In this document: one piece after another, positions 59,884 through 64,000 of the stretch
How positions within the stretch are numbered: the first letter of the stretch is position 1
Layout of the letters: each line of letters starts with the position of its first letter
Origin: Sulfitobacter sp. THAF37
GTDB lineage: Bacteria > Pseudomonadota > Alphaproteobacteria > Rhodobacterales > Rhodobacteraceae
Reading direction: 5' to 3'
Assembly: GCF_009363555.1 (NCBI RefSeq)
Contig: NZ_CP045372.1
Coordinates: 1,995,501-2,059,500, forward strand
Length of the DNA: 64,000 nucleotides
Program-made: the position numbers and the translations under genes
Notes under the pieces: generated by a model
Databases searched by the model: none
What the model was told of the DNA's origin: nothing
What the model saw: the letters and a program-made list of their open reading frames with translations, nothing else

Positions 59884-61341
59884 TCACACCTCTTCGGAGA
59901 GCGACAGCAACAGGTCCACATCCATATAGCGTTCAACATGCGCGGCCAGCGCATCCAGGGTCTCTTCGACGTTCCTGTCGAAGACGAGCGAGGACGTGAC
60001 CCCGAAATTCGTCAGGTAGGCGCGCCGGAAAGCGTCCGAGGTGAAAATCCCGTGCATGTAGCATCCCTGCACGCGGCCATTCCCGCTCATCGCGCCTTCG
60101 GGCGTGCCGTCAAAGGTCAGCCAGCCACGCGCACAATCCGGGCCTGTCGTTTCGCCGATATGTATCTCGTAGCCCGACAAGGCCGTGCCGCTGGCCGGAT
60201 GATGACCGGTCTTGAGCGAAAGGTGCTTTTTCGGTTCCATCACGGTATGAATGTCCAGATGGCCCAGCCCCGCCACATCGGAAGGCGGACCCTCGATGCC
60301 GTGGGGATCGGAAATGCTGCGCCCCAGCATCTGGTAGCCTCCGCACAGGCCCAGCACGTGACCGCCCCGCCGGATATGGGCGGCGAGGTCGATGTCCCAG
60401 CCTTCCGCCCGCAGCGCGGCAAGGTCTGCTATCGTCGCCTTGGAGCCGACCAGCAGGACCAGATCGGCCTCGGCGGGCAGGGGGGTGCCCGGCATGATCA
60501 TGCGCAGATCCACCCCCGGTTCCGCTGCCAGCGGGTCGAGATCGTCGAAATTGGCGATGCGCGGCAGACGCGGCACAGCGATCACGCAGCCGGTCCCGCC
60601 GGAACGGGCGCGGGCGGGCAGGTCCATCACGTCTTCGGCGGGAAGACGGTGCGCCTGATCGAACCAGGGGATCACGCCCAGGCTGGGCCAGCCGGTGCGT
60701 CTTGCGATGTCGTCGCGGCCCGCGTCGAACAGGCTGCGGTCGCCGCGAAACTTGTTGACGGCAAAGCCGCGCACCTGCGCGTTGTCCTCCTCTGACATCA
60801 CCGCCTGGGTGCCAACGATCTGTGCGATGACGCCGCCGCGGTCGATGTCCCCCATCAGGATCACCGGCACGCCGGCGGCGGTGGCAAACCCCATGTTTGC
60901 GATGTCTCCCGCCCGCAGATTGGTTTCTGCGGGGCTGCCGGCCCCTTCGACGACGATGAGGTCGGCCCCGCGTCCCAGCCGATGAAAGGACTCCAGCACG
61001 CGCGGCATGAGCGTCTGCTTGTTCCGGCCGAACTCCGCGGCTTCTTGCTGTCCGGCCATCCGGCCCTGGACCACCACCTGCGCCCCGGTGGCGGATTGCG
61101 GCTTCAGCAGGATCGGGTTCATGTCGGTGTGCGGCGCCACGCCCGCCGCGCGTGCCTGCAACGCCTGGGCGCGACCGATCTCGCCGCCGTCCTCCGTCAC
61201 GGCGGCGTTGTTCGACATATTCTGCGGCTTGAAGGGGCGCACCCGCAGCCCCCGCCGCATACAGGCCCGGATCAGCCCGGCGACGATCATGGATTTTCCC
61301 ACGTTCGACCCGGTGCCCTGGATCATGATCGCCCTGGTCAT
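59884..61341 (-). CDS. cobQ: Cobyric acid synthase
   Basis: A 485-residue glutamine-dependent amidotransferase that amidates adenosyl-cobyrinate a,c-diamide at four positions in cobalamin synthesis. N-terminal ATP-binding domain: [19 protein letters not shown] and [23 protein letters not shown]-terminal class I glutaminase: the Cys in [14 protein letters not shown] and the His in CYMHGIF. GAGGGG before ATG 61341 sets the start. It stands alone, with the other cob genes outside the window. Confidence 0.95.
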   Translation of the reverse strand: MTRAIMIQGTGSNVGKSMIVAGLIRACMRRGLRVRPFKPQNMSNNAAVTEDGGEIGRAQALQARAAGVAPHTDMNPILLKPQSATGAQVVVQGRMAGQQEAAEFGRNKQTLMPRVLESFHRLGRGADLIVVEGAGSPAETNLRAGDIANMGFATAAGVPVILMGDIDRGGVIAQIVGTQAVMSEEDNAQVRGFAVNKFRGDRSLFDAGRDDIARRTGWPSLGVIPWFDQAHRLPAEDVMDLPARARSGGTGCVIAVPRLPRIANFDDLDPLAAEPGVDLRMIMPGTPLPAEADLVLLVGSKATIADLAALRAEGWDIDLAAHIRRGGHVLGLCGGYQMLGRSISDPHGIEGPPSDVAGLGHLDIHTVMEPKKHLSLKTGHHPASGTALSGYEIHIGETTGPDCARGWLTFDGTPEGAMSGNGRVQGCYMHGIFTSDAFRRAYLTNFGVTSSLVFDRNVEETLDALAAHVERYMDVDLLLSLSEEV

Positions 61342-61429
61342 TTCGCCCCCTCGCAAGTCAGGCGCAAACTGGCGCAAATTGCTGTGGCGGGAAAGGGGGA
61401 TAGTCTTTGCTGCGGGGCCCAAACGAAAA

Positions 61430-61453
61430 AAACGCAGCACTGAGGCTGCGTTT
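61430..61453 (-). terminator. Rho-independent terminator of the DUF6280-like gene
   Basis: A perfect 9-bp stem AAACGCAGC / GCTGCGTTT (61430-61438 and 61445-61453). On the minus strand it is followed by a run of T (the A-run at 61426-61432). It lies 30 bases after the stop of the minus-strand gene. Confidence 0.85.
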
Positions 61454-61483
61454 GATCCGGTCTGGATAGCGATGTTGGTGGTA

Positions 61484-61804
61484 TCAGGCCGCTTCGGCCT
61501 GTTGGGCGGCATTGCGCCGCTCGGATTCTTCTCGGCTGAGGGCGACGGACGTCCGCACACCTTTGCCGACAAATTCCATGAGGCCGGTCACGACACGTTC
61601 ATTCGGGTCGATGCCGGCACAGCTCAGCACTTCACGACCGTCGCGCGACCGCGCCCAGCGGGCGATCTGCTCAGGTCCGTTGCCGTATTTCTTGTCATCC
61701 GCGATCGCGTCATCCAGTGCTGCCAGTACCACGGCAGCGAAAAGTTTGCGGGCCCGATTTCCTTGCTCGTTATTGAAAGCGGTGCCATCAACGAAATCTC
61801 TCAT
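61484..61804 (-). CDS. Small conserved protein, DUF6280-like (tentative)
   Basis: A 106-residue soluble protein. The N-terminus [20 protein letters not shown] and the middle [20 protein letters not shown] are strikingly regular and recall a short conserved roseobacterial family, which I believe is DUF6280. It has its own terminator and is divergent from efp. Function unknown. Confidence 0.7.
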   Translation of the reverse strand: MRDFVDGTAFNNEQGNRARKLFAAVVLAALDDAIADDKKYGNGPEQIARWARSRDGREVLSCAGIDPNERVVTGLMEFVGKGVRTSVALSREESERRNAAQQAEAA

Positions 61805-62023
61805 CTCGTCGTCCTTTCCGTTATTCTTGCTCTTGTCATTTTGGCGTGCGGCCTCTTATGACGGATATCCCACGATTCGGATACCGATATTTCGCATGTC
61901 TCCCATGCAAGGATTGCATGACTTTCGCGGGCGCAGCATACCGTCCGCTCGCCTTGCAGGGAGCCGATACCGCAGATATAGGAGGCGTTGAACACACATC
62001 AACCTTTATAGCGGTTTTACCAA

Positions 62024-62587
62024 ATGCCAAAAATCAACGGAAACGAGATCCGCCCCGGCAATGTGCTGGAGCATAACGGCGGCCTTTGGGCGGCGGTCAA
62101 GGTTGACCACGTGAAGCCCGGCAAGGGCGGTGCCTTTGCCCAGGTCGAACTGCGCAACCTGCGCAACGGGTCCAAGCTGAATGAACGCTTTCGGTCTGCC
62201 GACAAGGTGGAGCGCGTGCGGCTGGAACAGAAAGATCAGCAATTTCTCTATGAAGACAATGGGATGCTGGTTCTGATGGATACCGAAACCTACGAACAGG
62301 TGCAGCTTTCCTCCGAACTTCTGGGCGAACGGCGGCCGTTCCTTCAGGACGGCATGATGATCGTGGTCGAGTACCACGAAGCCGAGGCGCTGAACGCCTC
62401 GCTGCCGCAAAAAGTGGTCTGCAAGGTCGTGGAAACCGAGCCGGTGGTCAAAGGACAGACGGCTGCGAATTCCTTCAAACCGGCCATTCTCGACAATGGC
62501 GTGAAAGTTTCTGTGCCGCCCTTCGTCGGCCAGGACGAGGATATCGTGGTCAATACAGAGACCATGGAATATGTCGAACGCGCCTGA
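62024..62587 (+). CDS. efp: Elongation factor P
   Basis: A 187-residue EF-P that relieves ribosome stalling at proline runs. KOW-like N-terminal domain ([19 protein letters not shown]) with the modification-site lysine in [16 protein letters not shown], then two OB domains ending [15 protein letters not shown]. No clear Shine-Dalgarno precedes ATG 62024, so translation may start on a short or leaderless message. Confidence 0.96.
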   Translation: MPKINGNEIRPGNVLEHNGGLWAAVKVDHVKPGKGGAFAQVELRNLRNGSKLNERFRSADKVERVRLEQKDQQFLYEDNGMLVLMDTETYEQVQLSSELLGERRPFLQDGMMIVVEYHEAEALNASLPQKVVCKVVETEPVVKGQTAANSFKPAILDNGVKVSVPPFVGQDEDIVVNTETMEYVERA

Positions 62588-62617
62588 CGGCGGCTCAGTT
62601 TGACGCGACGTTATGCT

Positions 62618-62642
62618 GCGGGTGCAAGGCTCTTTGCCCCGC
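62618..62642. terminator. Possible shared terminator between efp and the YgfZ-like gene
   Basis: GCGGG-T-GCAA pairs with TTGC-CCCGC across a short loop, with a single bulged T, in the 57-base gap between the two convergent genes. Confidence 0.45.
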
Positions 62643-62644
62643 GG

Positions 62645-63424
62645 CTATGTCGATTCCCCTTGATCGGACGACTCACCGTCGGCGTCTTTCCAAGTCACCT
62701 GCGCGTCGCCCGCGGTCATCGGACCCTTGGCGCGATCGAATCTGAGGTAGGCGATGCCCTTGCCCCCGGCCTGGGTCAGCAGTGTCCCCGCCGGTTTCTC
62801 GCCTGCCAGCAGATCGGTCCCCACGGGGGCCTCACCCTTGACATCGACCTGGGCCAGGCCCTTGCGTAGCGTCGTCTTGTGCCGCATGCGCGCTGTCACC
62901 TCCTGGCCGACGTAGCAGCCTTTGCGAAAGTCGACACCGTTGAGCCGGTCGAAGCCTGCCTCCAGAACAAAGGTGTCCGGCGTCAGCTCGACCCCGGTTT
63001 CGGGCACCAGATGGGCCACGCGCAGCGCATCCCAGTCTATGCCGGCGTCGTCGGTCTGGGGTGCGTCGCGGTAGGCGCGCCAGCCCATCTCGGGCGTGCG
63101 GGGGTCCGGAAAGCCGTCCGTCGGGGCCTTGCCGAGGCCCCGATGCACATGCAGGCCGGTCTCTTCGATCTGCACGTCTGCACGCAGCTTGTAGAGGCTC
63201 AGACGCTGAACCAGCATGTCGCCATGGCTTTCCGCCACGTCCAGAAGGATGCTCCCGTCCGGCGCTTCGGTGATCAGGAAATCGGCCATGTATTTGCCCT
63301 GCGGGCTCAGCAGTGCCGCATAGACGGCGCCCTGTGCCAGCTTGTCGATATCGTTGGTGATCAGGCCCTGGAGAAACTCGCGGGTGTCCTTGCCCGACAG
63401 GCGCAGGATGCGACGGTGCGTCAT
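62645..63424 (-). CDS. ygfZ: Folate-binding YgfZ/GcvT-like protein
   Basis: A 259-residue protein of the YgfZ/IBA57 family, which uses a folate to support Fe-S cluster enzymes. N-terminal LSGKDTREFLQGLITNDIDKL and the signature KGCYVGQEVTARMRHKT (the invariant Cys of YgfZ) are present. ATG 63424 begins the conserved N-terminus; the open frame further upstream overlaps the divergent glycosyltransferase gene. Confidence 0.88.
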   Translation of the reverse strand: MTHRRILRLSGKDTREFLQGLITNDIDKLAQGAVYAALLSPQGKYMADFLITEAPDGSILLDVAESHGDMLVQRLSLYKLRADVQIEETGLHVHRGLGKAPTDGFPDPRTPEMGWRAYRDAPQTDDAGIDWDALRVAHLVPETGVELTPDTFVLEAGFDRLNGVDFRKGCYVGQEVTARMRHKTTLRKGLAQVDVKGEAPVGTDLLAGEKPAGTLLTQAGGKGIAYLRFDRAKGPMTAGDAQVTWKDADGESSDQGEST

Positions 63425-63488
63425 GGTGGTGTCCTTTCTGCGGTAGCCATGACATATACCCTCCGTTCCAGGTTCTAAAGGGGGTGCG

Positions 63489-64000
63489 ATGCGCGCGCCG
63501 ATTTCGGTCATCATTCCCACGCTCGACGCGGCAGATGTCCTGCCGGGCTGCCTGTCCGCGCTGATGGAGGGGCTGGAGGCAGGTCTGATCCGGGAGCTGA
63601 TCGTCAGCGATGGCGGGTCTTCCGACGCGACGGGTGCGCTGGGACAGGCCTGGGGCGCGCAGGTGCTGCACGGCGACGCTACCCGCGGGGGGCAGTTGCG
63701 GCGCGGCTGCGCGGCTGCGCAGGGGGACTGGCTGCTGATCCTGCATGCCGACACGCGGCTGCAGCCGGGATGGAGCGGTCGGATGCGCGATCACCTGATG
63801 GCAGACAACCGCGCGGGGTGGTGCCGGTTGAAATTCGATGGTGGCGGTGTTCCGGCGCGACTGGTCTCGGGCTGGGCCAATCTGCGCAGCCGCCTTGGGC
63901 TGCCCTACGGCGACCAGGGGCTGCTGTTGTCCAGAGAGCTGTACGATGCGGCTGGCGGCTATCCCGACATTCCGTTGATGGAGGATGTGGCCATCGCCCG
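63489..64000 (+). CDS. Glycosyltransferase, TIGR04283 type (3' end outside window)
   Basis: The frame opens at ATG 63489 and runs off the window with 170 codons visible. GT2 features: SVIIPTLDAADVLPGCLSAL, IVSDGGSSDAT, the acidic LILHADTRL (DxD) and GDQGLLLSRELYDAAGGYPD, followed by LMEDVAIAR. RGGQLRRGCAAAQGDWLL is typical of the TIGR04283 branch, annotated for arsenosugar-type biosynthesis; real function here unknown. Divergent from the YgfZ-like gene. Confidence 0.85.
   Translation, partial: MRAPISVIIPTLDAADVLPGCLSALMEGLEAGLIRELIVSDGGSSDATGALGQAWGAQVLHGDATRGGQLRRGCAAAQGDWLLILHADTRLQPGWSGRMRDHLMADNRAGWCRLKFDGGGVPARLVSGWANLRSRLGLPYGDQGLLLSRELYDAAGGYPDIPLMEDVAIA

Noticed and set aside
61342..61429. 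Cobalamin riboswitch upstream of cobQ
   Set aside because: The leader is short, and the B12-box consensus is not present.

Overview
The window is a piece of an alphaproteobacterial chromosome, most likely from the Roseobacter group of the Rhodobacteraceae. This rests on the high-G+C coding style of the flanks, the neighbour pair lysC-ptsP, the thrC / M16 peptidase / acetyltransferase string, modABC, the efp / DUF6280-like pair and cobQ. Genus cannot be decided from the sequence alone. No rRNA and no CRISPR array were seen.

Layout. (1) Bases 1-25226 are ordinary core chromosome: threonine synthase (5' end cut by the window), M16 peptidase, acetyltransferase, an SHMT-like PLP enzyme, a metallo-beta-lactamase-fold protein, an FAD-linked 2-hydroxyacid dehydrogenase, glutamate dehydrogenase, apt, a LysE-type exporter, MTA phosphorylase, a glycosyltransferase, a SulP anion transporter, rsgA, a flavin reductase-like protein, EcsC, modABC, a Nudix hydrolase, a DUF1178 protein, an SDR enzyme, lysC and ptsP. 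(2) Bases 26106-56362 are a tandem array of accessory elements. They are bounded by four copies of the 3' half of a tRNA-Cys gene, which survives intact only at 56362-56435. Element A (26106-37137) carries an acyl-CoA synthetase / acyl-CoA dehydrogenase / CoA-transferase operon, a LysR regulator, a TctCBA transporter, a broken alkylsulfatase gene and a serine recombinase. Element B (37137-50709) is a mobilizable element: HTH replication-like protein, MobC, relaxase with two ColE1-style genes nested in another frame, orphan VirB6. It also holds a three-gene cassette (cytosine methyltransferase, double-GHKL histidine-kinase-like ATPase, receiver-like protein), an XRE/excisionase-like switch and a tyrosine integrase. 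Element C (50709-56362) holds an HNH nuclease, a DUF262-HEPN pair, a second related tyrosine integrase and a small membrane protein. (3) Bases 56436-64000 return to core: an isoaspartyl methyltransferase-like protein, a TolC-family protein, a PopZ-like acidic protein, cobQ, a small DUF6280-like protein, efp, a YgfZ/GcvT-like protein and the start of a glycosyltransferase.

How it fits together. The tRNA-Cys gene has acted as a repeated landing site. The integrases of B and C lie at the tRNA-proximal end of their elements, and both elements carry short matching repeats inside each end that look like integrase arm sites. Element B has the relaxase parts needed to be mobilized in trans but not a full type IV secretion system. 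The cargo of B and C looks defensive: the methyltransferase / kinase / receiver cassette has no recognisable nuclease and is the best candidate for a little-described system, and HNH plus DUF262-HEPN form a second defence cluster. Element A looks like a catabolic island for an organic acid or acyl compound, controlled by its own LysR protein.
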